Shown here: piece by piece, positions 50,032 through 57,754 of the stretch | How positions within the stretch are numbered: position 1 is the first letter of the stretch | Layout: every line of letters starts with the position of its first letter | Source of the DNA: Oscillospiraceae bacterium | GTDB taxonomy: Bacteria; Bacillota; Clostridia; Oscillospirales; Ruminococcaceae | Direction: 5' to 3' | Assembly: GCA_004554485.1 (NCBI GenBank) | Contig: SFLS01000004.1 | Coordinates: forward strand, 1 to 57,822 | Length of the DNA stretch: 57,822 nucleotides | The notes under the pieces: generated by a model | Databases searched by the model: none | What the model saw: the letters and a program-made list of their open reading frames with translations, nothing else | What the model was told of the DNA's origin: nothing | Made by a program: the position numbers and the translations under genes

Positions 50032-50092
50032 GGGTCTCCCCCTTTTCGGATGATCCGCCGTCCGGCGGCGCACAGATGCCTATACACAGTAT

Positions 50093-50121
50093 ATTATAAT
50101 ACAAATCCCGGTAGGATACAA
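50093..50121 (-). promoter_or_regulatory. hprK promoter
   Basis: Minus strand: -35 TTGTAT (50116-50121), 17-bp spacer, -10 TATAAT (50093-50098). Confidence 0.7.
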
Positions 50122-50154
50122 ATACTATTATACGGCGTTTTGCAAGATTTTGTT

Positions 50155-50193
50155 TAAAAAATAACAGGCTCCGCATCCCGGAGGACACGGAGC
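50155..50193 (-). terminator. Possible trkA terminator
   Basis: Minus strand: stem GCTCCG / CGGAGC with an internal TCC/GGA stem, then CTGTTATTTTTT. Weaker than the others because the T-run starts late. Confidence 0.45.
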
Positions 50194-50208
50194 GAAAAGA
50201 CGGCAGGC

Positions 50209-51570
50209 TTACGCCAGGATATCCTGGACATCCCGCAGGCCGGTAAGGGTGGTGATGACCACGGCGGAATCGCCCGCCTGCAGCGCGTCGCCGCCGGAGG
50301 GAATGATGACCTCGCCGTTGGGACGGGTGATGCAGCCTACCAGCAGATCCTGCCGGAAGCTGAGATCCTTGAAGGGGACGCCGACGAGCGGAGAGTCCTC
50401 CGCAATGTGGAATTCCAGCGCCTCGACCTCCCCTTCCACCATGCGGTGCAGGGCGATGACCCCGCCGCCGGTGCTGTTTTCCATGGCGCGGACATACTGC
50501 AGGATACGGCTGACGGTGACGGCGCTGGTGGAAACGGTGCTTTCCACAATGCCGGTTTTATTGATCAACTCGGTAAAGGAGTTGCGGTTGACCTTGGCGA
50601 CGGAGCAGCCCACCCCATGGCAGCGGGCGTACATGGCCAGCATGATGTTCAGCTCATCCAGGCCGGTAAGCGCCACAAATGCGTCGGAATCATCCAGGCC
50701 CTCCTCCGCCAGCAGGTGAACGTCGGTGGCGTCGCCGTGGATGACCAGCGCCGGCGGCACCGCCTCGCTCATATCGATGCAGCGCTGTTCATCCCGGTCC
50801 AGCACCCGCACCCGCATCTTCATCTGCGTGAGCTGTTCGGCCAGATACCGGGTGATGCGTCCCGCGCCGACAATCATGACATTGCGGGCATGGTCGCGGA
50901 ACACCCCCAGCGCCCGGAAAAAGCTTTCCAGCTCCTGGGGCTTGGCGGTCACGCTGATGCAGTCCCCCGCCCGCAGCACATAGCTGCCGTCCGGGATGAC
51001 GACCTGCTCGCCGCGGCGCACGGCGCACACCAGCACCTTGACGCGCAGCGTAGCGGCCACGTCCTTGAGCGCCATGCCGTCCAGGCGGCTTTCCTGGGGG
51101 ATGTGGTATTCCACCAGCTCCACCCGGCCCTTGGCGAAGGTTTCCACCTTGGCGACCGCCGGGAAGCGCAGGATGCGGGCGATATCCCGGGCGGTCTCCC
51201 GCTCCGGGTTGATGGAGAGCGAAAGGCCCATCTCCTGCTGCATGAACCGCAGCTGCTTTTCGTATTCGGCGGTACGCACCCGGGCGATGGTGTTTTTGGC
51301 CCCCAGCTTTTTGGCGGTCATGCAGGCGATCATATTGACCTCGTCGCTGTCGGTGGCGGCAATGACCAGATCGGCGGCGCCGGCGCGGGCCTGCTGCTGC
51401 ACGGGGTAGGCGGCGCCGTTGCCCTCAATACCCAGGACATCCAGCTCCTCCGCCAGATGCTGCACCATGCCGGGCCGGTTATCAATGACGGCGACGTTAT
51501 GGCCCTCGCAGGAGAGGTACTCCGCCAGCGCGCGGCCGACCTTCCCGATTCCGACGATTACGATCTTCAT
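50209..51570 (-). CDS. trkA: Trk potassium uptake regulatory subunit TrkA
   Basis: 453 residues; cytoplasmic ring that binds NAD(H)/ATP and gates the TrkH/TrkG channel. Two RCK repeats, each with a Rossmann motif: KIVIVGIGKVGRALAEYLS (2-20) and NVMIVGAGRITRYLAEQL (about 229), each followed by a TrkA_C domain (GVPFKDLSFRQ near the end). GAAAGGGAGA precedes the ATG. The channel gene trkH is not adjacent, which is unusual. Upstream is a cloverleaf repeat and the divergent alkyltransferase gene. Confidence 0.95.
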   Translation of the reverse strand: MKIVIVGIGKVGRALAEYLSCEGHNVAVIDNRPGMVQHLAEELDVLGIEGNGAAYPVQQQARAGAADLVIAATDSDEVNMIACMTAKKLGAKNTIARVRTAEYEKQLRFMQQEMGLSLSINPERETARDIARILRFPAVAKVETFAKGRVELVEYHIPQESRLDGMALKDVAATLRVKVLVCAVRRGEQVVIPDGSYVLRAGDCISVTAKPQELESFFRALGVFRDHARNVMIVGAGRITRYLAEQLTQMKMRVRVLDRDEQRCIDMSEAVPPALVIHGDATDVHLLAEEGLDDSDAFVALTGLDELNIMLAMYARCHGVGCSVAKVNRNSFTELINKTGIVESTVSTSAVTVSRILQYVRAMENSTGGGVIALHRMVEGEVEALEFHIAEDSPLVGVPFKDLSFRQDLLVGCITRPNGEVIIPSGGDALQAGDSAVVITTLTGLRDVQDILA

Positions 51571-51703
51571 AGCGATGTGTTTCTCCCTTTCACGGTAATG
51601 GGCCGCGGCCCTACGGCCCTATTCTACTGCTTTTGGCAGGATAATGCAAGGGGCCGCCGCGCAGAAAGCGGCGCGGGCAGCGGACAGAGGAGCGAGCGCA
51701 GGA

Positions 51704-51784
51704 GGCCCGCAGGGCGTTTCGGCCCAGCCGAAACCCGCAAGCTGCGCTTGCGGCGGCGGCCGGAGGCCGCCGGCCCTGCGGGCC
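51704..51784 (+). repeat. Cloverleaf repeat, copy E (plus orientation, 81 bp)
   Basis: Arm 51704-51715 (GGCCCGCAGGGC); H1 51716-51734 (stem GTTTCGGC, loop CCA); H2 51735-51753 (stem CCGCAAGC, loop TGC); H3 51754-51772 (stem CGGCGGCC, loop GGA); arm 51773-51784. Perfect pairing, no linker bases. Unlike the other copies it lies between divergent genes. Confidence 0.92.
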
Positions 51785-51832
51785 GGGCCGGGATCCGCAG
51801 CGGGTACGGCGGCAAAAGCCGGACGGCGCTTC

Positions 51833-51861
51833 TCGACATCCGCGCGGCGGCGTGCTATAAT
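51833..51861 (+). promoter_or_regulatory. Promoter of the alkyltransferase operon
   Basis: -35 TCGACA (51833-51838), 17-bp spacer, -10 TATAAT (51856-51861). Confidence 0.65.
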
Positions 51862-51898
51862 GGGACAAGCCAAAATCGCGCCGGAAGGAGGATGCGCC

Positions 51899-52234
51899 AT
51901 GCCGAACCATTTCTACGAGGCTGTTTATGCGGCCGTTTTGCGGATCCCTGCGGGACGGGTGGCCACCTACGGGCAGATCGCCCTGCTGGCGGGCCGTCCC
52001 CGCGCGTCCCGCATCGTGGGCGGGGCCCTGCACCGCAACCCTTCCCCCGGCGTTATTCCCTGCCACCGGGTTGTATTCCGCGACGGCAGCCTGGCACCGG
52101 GCTTTGCCTTTGGCGGGCCGCAGGCGCAGCGCGCGATGCTGGAGGCGGAGGGGGTCGGCTTTTTGCCGGACGGCAGGGTACAGCTCGACCGATATCTCTG
52201 GGACGGCGAGCCCGGCCCCGACACCGCACTTTAA
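51899..52234 (+). CDS. MGMT-family DNA alkyltransferase
   Basis: 111 residues: only the C-terminal DNA-binding/active-site domain of O6-alkylguanine transferases. RIPAGRVATYGQIALLAGRP, the Asn hinge region (ALHRNPSPGVIPCHRVV) and the alkyl-acceptor Cys in PCHRV are present. Short stand-alone forms with Trp in place of Cys are ATL proteins; here the Cys is kept, so transfer activity is possible. AAGGAGG precedes the ATG by seven bases. mscS follows after 21 bases. Confidence 0.9.
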   Translation: MPNHFYEAVYAAVLRIPAGRVATYGQIALLAGRPRASRIVGGALHRNPSPGVIPCHRVVFRDGSLAPGFAFGGPQAQRAMLEAEGVGFLPDGRVQLDRYLWDGEPGPDTAL

Positions 52235-52255
52235 CAAAAAAGGAGAACCGCTGCC

Positions 52256-53116
52256 ATGTTGTTTGCCCTTACCGCATCCACCCCGGAGCTTGGAGATTCC
52301 CTCTCCGCGATCCAGAAGTTTATCAACGAGGCCTCTCCCCTTGTCCTCTCGGCTTTGTGGCACATCGCGCTGGCCATCGTCATCTTTTTGGCCGGGCGGT
52401 GGCTGATCGACCATTTGCTGGCCCGGGTGGCGCTGCTGGATAACAAGACCCGGCTGGACCCCGGCCTGTGCAAATTCGTCCGCTCGCTGACGCGGGTGGC
52501 CCTGTGGGCGCTGCTGATTTACCTGATCGCCGATTTTCTGGGAATCCCGACCGCCAGCTTCGTGGCGCTGCTGGGCTCCGTGGGCGTTACCGTCGGCCTG
52601 GCGCTGCAGGGCAGCCTTTCCAACTTTGCCGGCGGGCTCCTCATCATGTTCCTTCACCCCTTTAAGACCGGGGATTACATCAAAACCGCCACGGATATTG
52701 AGGGCACCGTTGTGGAGATCGGGCTGTTTTTTACCACCCTGCGCATGGTGGACAACAAGATCATCACACTGCCGAACGGCTCCCTTTCCAGCGGGAACAT
52801 CACCAATTACAACACCCTGCCCCTGCGGCGGCTGAGTACCTCCGTCGGCATCAGCTACGAGGCGGATATGGAGCGCGCCATTGCCGTGCTGACCAAAATG
52901 CTGCTGGCGCGGGAACGCCTGGTAGAACCGGAAAATGCGCTGGTATATGTCAAGGAGCTGGGCGACAGCAGCGTGGTGCTGGGCCTGCACTACTGGGTAA
53001 AAACCGCTGACTACTGGGACGAGGCGTGGAGCATCAACCGGGCCGTGAAGGAAACGCTGGATGAAAACGGCATCCCGATCCCCTACAACCAGCTGGACGT
53101 CCACCTGGTGCAGTAA
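52256..53116 (+). CDS. mscS: Small-conductance mechanosensitive channel, MscS family
   Basis: 286 residues; membrane tension-gated pore that releases solutes on osmotic downshock. Three N-terminal membrane segments (about 25-50, 68-90, 97-125), the pore helix GSVGVTVGLALQGSLSNFAGGLLIMF with its Gly/Ala pattern, the beta domain (HPFKTGDYIKTATDIEGTVVEI, TTLRMVDNKIITLPNGSLSS) and a C-terminal alpha/beta domain. AAGGAG precedes the ATG. Likely co-transcribed with the alkyltransferase and lrgAB. Confidence 0.95.
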   Translation: MLFALTASTPELGDSLSAIQKFINEASPLVLSALWHIALAIVIFLAGRWLIDHLLARVALLDNKTRLDPGLCKFVRSLTRVALWALLIYLIADFLGIPTASFVALLGSVGVTVGLALQGSLSNFAGGLLIMFLHPFKTGDYIKTATDIEGTVVEIGLFFTTLRMVDNKIITLPNGSLSSGNITNYNTLPLRRLSTSVGISYEADMERAIAVLTKMLLARERLVEPENALVYVKELGDSSVVLGLHYWVKTADYWDEAWSINRAVKETLDENGIPIPYNQLDVHLVQ

Positions 53117-53143
53117 TCATTCTTGCGAAAGGGTATTGATTCG

Positions 53144-53512
53144 ATGAAAATTCTTCGTCAGGCCGCTATCATTGCCGCCGTGTGCGCCGTCGCCGAGCTG
53201 ATCCGGTATCTGGTGCCGCTGCCCATCCCCGCCAGCGTCTACGGACTGATCCTGATGCTGCTGGCGCTGCTGACCGGACTGATCCGTCCGGAGCAGATCG
53301 AAACGGCGGCCGATTTTCTGATCGCCATTCTGCCGCTGCTGTTCGTGGCGCCCACCGTGGCACTTGTCGCCCGGCTGGAACGCCTGGCCTCTCTGGTCGT
53401 TCCCATCCTGCTGCTGGGCATTGCCGGCACGACGCTGGTCATCGGTCTTTCCGGCCGGGCCGCCCAGGCGGTGGGCCGGCACGAAAAACACACGGAGGAC
53501 CGGGATGCCTGA
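53144..53512 (+). CDS. lrgA: CidA/LrgA-family membrane protein
   Basis: 122 residues with four membrane segments. LIRYLVPLPIPASVYGLILMLLALLTGLIRPEQIE and FLIAILPLLFVAPTVAL are typical of LrgA (holin-like; with LrgB it affects murein hydrolase activity and, in several species, pyruvate uptake). The ATG at 53144 follows AAAGGG; a TTG seven codons earlier is less likely. The end overlaps lrgB by eight bases. Placement after mscS suggests an osmotic/envelope unit. Confidence 0.9.
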   Translation: MKILRQAAIIAAVCAVAELIRYLVPLPIPASVYGLILMLLALLTGLIRPEQIETAADFLIAILPLLFVAPTVALVARLERLASLVVPILLLGIAGTTLVIGLSGRAAQAVGRHEKHTEDRDA

Positions 53513-54197
53513 TTATATCGCTCAGTCCGCCTACTTCGGCGCCGCGCTGACGCTGGCGGTCTATCTGTTTTCCCACTGGCTTTCCGCCCGGCTGCACACC
53601 CCGCTGGCCAACCCCATGCTGATCTGCCTGGGGCTGGTCATCCTGCTGCTGTTGGTGCTGGATATCGACTACGACGCCTACAACCAAAGCGCGCATTACA
53701 TCACCTACCTGCTGACCCCCGCCACCGCCTGCCTGGCGCTGCCGCTTTACCGGCAGATCCAGAAGCTGCGGCAGCACCCGTTGGCCATCGCGGCCGGCAT
53801 CCTGACCGGGGTGGCGGTGAACGCCCTGACGGTGCTGGCCGTCGCACTGGCGTTCCGGCTGTCCCACGCCGATTTTGTCACCCTGCTGCCCAAATCGGTG
53901 ACCGGCGCGGTGGGAATGCCGCTGGCCGAGGAGCTGGGCGGCGCCGGCGGCATTACCATGGCGGTCATTTCGGTCACCGGCATCTTCGGCAATATCGCCG
54001 CGCCCCGTATCCTGCGGCTGTTCGGCGTGACCGACCGGGTGGCGCAGGGGCTGGCAATGGGCTGCGGCTCCCACGCCTTCGGCACCGTGCGGGCGCTGGA
54101 GGTGGGCGAGGTGGAGGGCGCCATGAGCAGTCTTTCCCTGGTCATCACCGCGCTGCTGACCGTTGCGGCCGCGCCCCTGCTGGGCCGCCTGATCTGA
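53505..54197 (+). CDS. lrgB: LrgB-family membrane protein
   Basis: 230 residues with seven or more membrane segments. LLTPATACLALPLYRQIQKL, LLPKSVTGAVGMPLAEELGG, ITGIFGNIAAPRIL-type and GCGSHAFGTVRALE blocks are the LrgB signature. Translationally coupled to lrgA (overlap). In staphylococci and Bacillus such pairs (LrgAB, PftAB) act in lysis control or pyruvate import. Last gene of the unit; an 11-bp-stem terminator follows. Confidence 0.92.
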   Translation: MPDYIAQSAYFGAALTLAVYLFSHWLSARLHTPLANPMLICLGLVILLLLVLDIDYDAYNQSAHYITYLLTPATACLALPLYRQIQKLRQHPLAIAAGILTGVAVNALTVLAVALAFRLSHADFVTLLPKSVTGAVGMPLAEELGGAGGITMAVISVTGIFGNIAAPRILRLFGVTDRVAQGLAMGCGSHAFGTVRALEVGEVEGAMSSLSLVITALLTVAAAPLLGRLI

Positions 54198-54361
54198 CCG
54201 GACCGGCCCCCCGTTTCTCCTGTTTCTGCCGGTTCTATGCGCAGTTTCTGCAGGTTTTTTGCGCAGATTGTTTGTAAATTATCCACAAGCAATACGGCGG
54301 GACGGTCCCCTTGTCGGCGGGTTTGTTAATCTCTTGACGGAAAATAGACGGAAATACATCT

Positions 54362-54402
54362 AAAACAACGCCTTTTCGCCTTGTGCGGAATGGCGTTGTT
54401 TT
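54362..54402 (+). terminator. Probable terminator after lrgAB
   Basis: Stem AAAACAACGCC / GGCGTTGTTTT (11 bp) with a 19-nt loop; T-rich after the stem. The stretch 54198-54361 before it holds a single TTATCCACAA and short repeats but no gene. Confidence 0.6.
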
Positions 54403-54443
54403 GGGTTGCAAAGCCCAAAAATTTGGTTAGTTTTTGGGCGAAC

Positions 54444-54498
54444 TGTCTATCCCAATAACTTGACAAGTCCCCCATTTTTCGGTATTATTTGATAGACA
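54444..54498 (+). promoter_or_regulatory. hppA promoter flanked by an inverted repeat
   Basis: -35 TTGACA (54460-54465), 17-bp spacer, -10 TATTAT (54483-54488). TGTCTATC (54444-54451) and GATAGACA (54491-54498) form an inverted repeat on either side, a possible operator pair. Confidence 0.7.
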
Positions 54499-54533
54499 CT
54501 TTATCGTGATTTCACAAGGAGGCTAAAAACAAC

Positions 54534-56621
54534 ATGGAGAAAGTTCTTGTTCTCTTGACTTTCCTCGGTTCCGTCATCGCGCTGCTGTTTGCTCTGCTCA
54601 CCGCGAAGAAGGTCCTGAAGTTCGAGGAAGGCACCCCTTTGATGCAGAAGATCTCTGCATCCATCCGTGAAGGCGCTAACGCATACCTGAAGCGCCAGTA
54701 CACTATCGTAGCTATTTTCTTTGCCTGTATGTTCGTGGTGCTGTGCATCATGGCCGCGACCGGTCTGCTGACCTGGTTCGTCCCCTTTGCGTTCATCACC
54801 GGCGGCTTCTTCTCCGGTCTTTCCGGCTTTATCGGGATGCGCATTGCCACCAAGGCCAACTGCCGCACCGCCAACGCCTGCCGCGAAGGGCTGAACCGCG
54901 GCCTGCGCGTCGCCTTCTCCGCCGGTTCGGTCATGGGCTTTACCGTAGTCGGCCTGGGCCTTTTGGATATTTCCATCTGGTTTGCCCTGCTGAAATTCGT
55001 CTTTAAGCTCAACCCCTCCGAAATTACCAGCGCCATGCTGACCTTTGGTATGGGCGCTTCCTCCATGGCCCTGTTTGCCCGTGTCGGCGGCGGCATCTAC
55101 ACCAAGGCTGCCGACGTCGGTGCCGACCTGGTCGGTAAAGTCGAAGCCGGTATCCCCGAGGACGACCCCCGCAACCCCGCCGTTATTGCCGATAATGTAG
55201 GCGACAACGTGGGCGACGTGGCCGGCATGGGCGCCGACCTGTACGAGAGCTATGTCGGCTCCATCATCTCCGCTTCCGCCCTGGGCGTCGCCGCCTTCAG
55301 CGGCGAACTGAAGGCGATGGCCCTGCCGATGATCATGGCGGCTTTGGGCATCCTGGCTTCCATTATCGGTACCTTCTTCGTCCGCACCGGTGAATCCACC
55401 GACCAGCGCACCCTGCTTTCCGCCCTGCGCCGCGGCACCAACCTCAGCGCCGTGCTGATTGCCGTCGCCGCCTTCTTCCTGGTACGCGGCGTCCTGGGCG
55501 CCGAGTACACCGGCATCTACTTTGCTATCCTGGCCGGTCTGGTCGCCGGCGTTCTCATCGGCGCTTCCACCGAGTACTTTACTTCCGACACCTACAAGCC
55601 GACCAAAAAGCTGGCTGACACCGCGCTGACCGGTTCTGCCACCATCATGATCGGCGGTCTGGGCCTGGGGATGCTTTCCACCATCCTGCCCATCGTTATC
55701 GTTGCTGTCTGCATCCTGGTCGCCTACTATGTTTCCGGCGGCGGCGCTTCCACCGCCATGGGCCTGTACGGCATCGCGCTGGCCGCGGTAGGCATGCTTT
55801 CCACCCTGGGTATCACCCTGGCGACCGACGCCTACGGCCCTGTCGCCGATAACGCCGGCGGCATCGCCGAGATGTCCGGCCTGGAGCCCGAAGTCCGCGA
55901 GCGTACCGACGCCCTGGATTCCCTGGGCAACACCACCGCCGCCACCGGCAAGGGCTTTGCCATCGGCTCCGCCGCCCTGACCGCCCTGGCGCTGATCGCC
56001 TCCTACATCGAGAAGGTGCAGGAAGTGGGCGCTACCGTTACCTTTAACGATTTCTCGGTCATGACCCCCGTTGTGCTGGTCGGCCTGTTCATCGGCGCCT
56101 GCCTGCCCTTCGTCTTTGCTGCCCTGACCATGCAGTCCGTCGGCCGTGCCGCCCAGTCCGTTGTGGTGGAGGTCCGCCGTCAGTTCAAGGAGATCACCGG
56201 CCTGATGGAAGGCAAAGCCGATGCGGACTATGCCCGCTGCGTAGACCTCTGCACCAAAGCCTCCCTGCACGAGATGATCCTGCCCACCATCGTCGGCATT
56301 ATTACCCCCATCGTCGTCGGCATGATCCTGGGCTACAAGGGCGTAGTCGGTATGCTGGCCGGCGCTACCGTTTCCGGCTTCCTGATGGCTATTTTCATGG
56401 CCAACTCCGGCGGCGCCTGGGATAACGCCAAGAAGTACATTGAAAGCGGCGTACACGGCGGCAAGGGCAGCGACGCCCACAAGGCTGCCGTCGTCGGCGA
56501 TACCGTAGGCGATCCCTTTAAGGATACCTCCGGTCCCGCCATCAACATCCTCATCAAGCTGCTGTCGATGGTCTCCATCGTATTTGCCGCACTGGTGGTC
56601 AACTTCTCCATCATCAAGTAA
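54534..56621 (+). CDS. hppA: Membrane-bound ion-translocating pyrophosphatase
   Basis: 695 residues with about 16 membrane segments; couples hydrolysis of pyrophosphate to H+ or Na+ export. Catalytic loops: YTKAADVGADLVGKVEAGIPEDDPRNPAVIADNVGDNVGD (about 193-232), TDAYGPVADNAGGIAEM (about 433) and GDTVGDPFKDTSGPAINILIK near the end. The GNTTAATGKG motif (about 465) has Ala where K+-independent enzymes have Lys, so this is a K+-dependent type; Na+ pumping is likely but not certain. AAGGAGG precedes the ATG. Single gene with strong promoter and terminator; codon use looks highly biased, as for a well-expressed gene. Confidence 0.97.
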   Translation: MEKVLVLLTFLGSVIALLFALLTAKKVLKFEEGTPLMQKISASIREGANAYLKRQYTIVAIFFACMFVVLCIMAATGLLTWFVPFAFITGGFFSGLSGFIGMRIATKANCRTANACREGLNRGLRVAFSAGSVMGFTVVGLGLLDISIWFALLKFVFKLNPSEITSAMLTFGMGASSMALFARVGGGIYTKAADVGADLVGKVEAGIPEDDPRNPAVIADNVGDNVGDVAGMGADLYESYVGSIISASALGVAAFSGELKAMALPMIMAALGILASIIGTFFVRTGESTDQRTLLSALRRGTNLSAVLIAVAAFFLVRGVLGAEYTGIYFAILAGLVAGVLIGASTEYFTSDTYKPTKKLADTALTGSATIMIGGLGLGMLSTILPIVIVAVCILVAYYVSGGGASTAMGLYGIALAAVGMLSTLGITLATDAYGPVADNAGGIAEMSGLEPEVRERTDALDSLGNTTAATGKGFAIGSAALTALALIASYIEKVQEVGATVTFNDFSVMTPVVLVGLFIGACLPFVFAALTMQSVGRAAQSVVVEVRRQFKEITGLMEGKADADYARCVDLCTKASLHEMILPTIVGIITPIVVGMILGYKGVVGMLAGATVSGFLMAIFMANSGGAWDNAKKYIESGVHGGKGSDAHKAAVVGDTVGDPFKDTSGPAINILIKLLSMVSIVFAALVVNFSIIK

Positions 56622-56647
56622 AAAACGCGGCTGTCCTGTAATGCAAG

Positions 56648-56686
56648 GCGTCCCCACAGATCTTTCGGTCCGCGGGGACGCTTTTT
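56648..56686 (+). terminator. hppA terminator
   Basis: Stem GCGTCCCC / GGGGACGC with an internal loop and T5. Confidence 0.82.
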
Positions 56687-56801
56687 ACTACAGTAGGATG
56701 TGGAGTCTCCTCGAAAAATTTGCGGAAGAGGCAGGAAATCCGCCGCCGTGCAGCACTGTATGGATGAGGAGCAAGAAAAACTATCCAAAGGAGGAAAAGA
56801 A

Positions 56802-57338
56802 ATGAAGAAGAGAAGGATGCCAGCCCTGCTGCTGGGCTGCCTGCTGACGGCCGGACTGACGGCCTGCGGCGGGCCGCAGGCCGACCCGGAAAATGGCCCT
56901 TCGGCGCAGCTGCCCAACCCGATGGTGGCTTACGAGGACGCCCGGTTCCCGGATTATGAGATCACAGGGTATCCCGACCGAGAGGGCATGACCCCGACCG
57001 CCTTTTACCTGATCGGCGGCGCGCTGGCGGAGATCGACTATGAGAACGCCGTGCTGCGGGTGGATGGCATCACCGAAAACGAGCGGGATATTTCCGGGCT
57101 GTACCTGACCGATCCCCCGGTGGAAAGCGAACTGACGGTTCCCCATTCCTGCTGTGATAGACTGATCGGTGTAACGGTGAAGCAATACACCGAGGGGACG
57201 CTGGCCGCCTGGGACAGCTGCGGCGACCCCTTTACCTGGACGCTTTGGCTGCCGGGACAGACGGCGGAACAGGCCCGGGCGCTGATCGAGGAGGTCGTGG
57301 CCGGCGTACTGGTCCGTATGCCGGATGCCGGCCTTTGA
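56802..57338 (+). CDS. Small secreted lipoprotein of unknown function
   Basis: 178 residues. Lipoprotein signal MKKRRMPALLLGCLLTAGLTAC (lipidated Cys22). The mature part (MVAYEDARFPDYEITGYPDR, AEIDYENAVLRVDGITE ending at a Trp-rich strand) is a compact alpha/beta domain similar in pattern to secreted DUF4367-like domains; no enzyme motif. AAAGGAGG seven bases before the ATG at 56802 decides the start within a longer open frame. Monocistronic; no recognised partner. Confidence 0.78.
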   Translation: MKKRRMPALLLGCLLTAGLTACGGPQADPENGPSAQLPNPMVAYEDARFPDYEITGYPDREGMTPTAFYLIGGALAEIDYENAVLRVDGITENERDISGLYLTDPPVESELTVPHSCCDRLIGVTVKQYTEGTLAAWDSCGDPFTWTLWLPGQTAEQARALIEEVVAGVLVRMPDAGL

Positions 57339-57517
57339 GGGCGATGAAAACGGGTATATTTTAACGGCAAGGACAGCGGGCTGGACGCTTTGGCCCTGCC
57401 TCCCAAAAATTAGGCTTTTTCCCGGCCCTTGCCGGGTGCCGACGGAAAGCGCAAAAAACGCCCCGTCCGGGTTTGGGCGGACTGAGATAAGAAAACATCC
57501 GGCTTAACAAAGCCATA

Positions 57518-57556
57518 AAAGACCGGGCATCATCCATGATGCCCGGTCTTTCTCTG
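57518..57556 (+). terminator. Strong terminator after the lipoprotein gene
   Basis: Perfect 15-bp stem AAAGACCGGGCATCA / TGATGCCCGGTCTTT with a TCCA loop and a following TCTCTGTTT. It is 180 bases past the stop; the stretch between holds no gene. Confidence 0.75.
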
Positions 57557-57754
57557 TTTCACACAAATGATACAAAACTGCGCAGCACCGAAAACGGCAG
57601 ATTTCTGCCCGATGCAAGGAAAAGCGGCGCAGGCATCCTTGCGGCCGGCCAGCCGTTTTGACACAGCAGCGGGCCAAAGACGCCGATTTTCGGCGGAATG
57701 GGTTCTTGTGTCAGCCCGCCTTTGGGCGGGGTTCCTTTTGTTTGGAGCCGGAGC
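57557..57754. other. Structured spacer, possibly a dispersed repeat
   Basis: No supported gene. Contains TTGACACA (57655-57662 region) paired with TGTGTCA (57708-57714 region) around an inner CGCCGA-TTT-TCGGCG hairpin, and a GCCCGCC / GGGCGGG hairpin at 57716-57732. Both strands stay open for long frames of unconvincing composition. The whole stretch from the terminator onward could be a genome-wide repeat; one copy only is in this window. Confidence 0.4.

Noticed and set aside
51704..51784. tRNA-like gene, because the 81-83 bp elements fold as a cloverleaf
   Set aside because: No 7-nt anticodon or T loop, no conserved tRNA bases, stem lengths of 8-12 bp and 3-nt loops; not a tRNA.
54279..54288. 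TTATCCACAA as a replication origin
   Set aside because: A single DnaA-box match without clustering, dnaA/dnaN genes or an AT-rich unwinding region.
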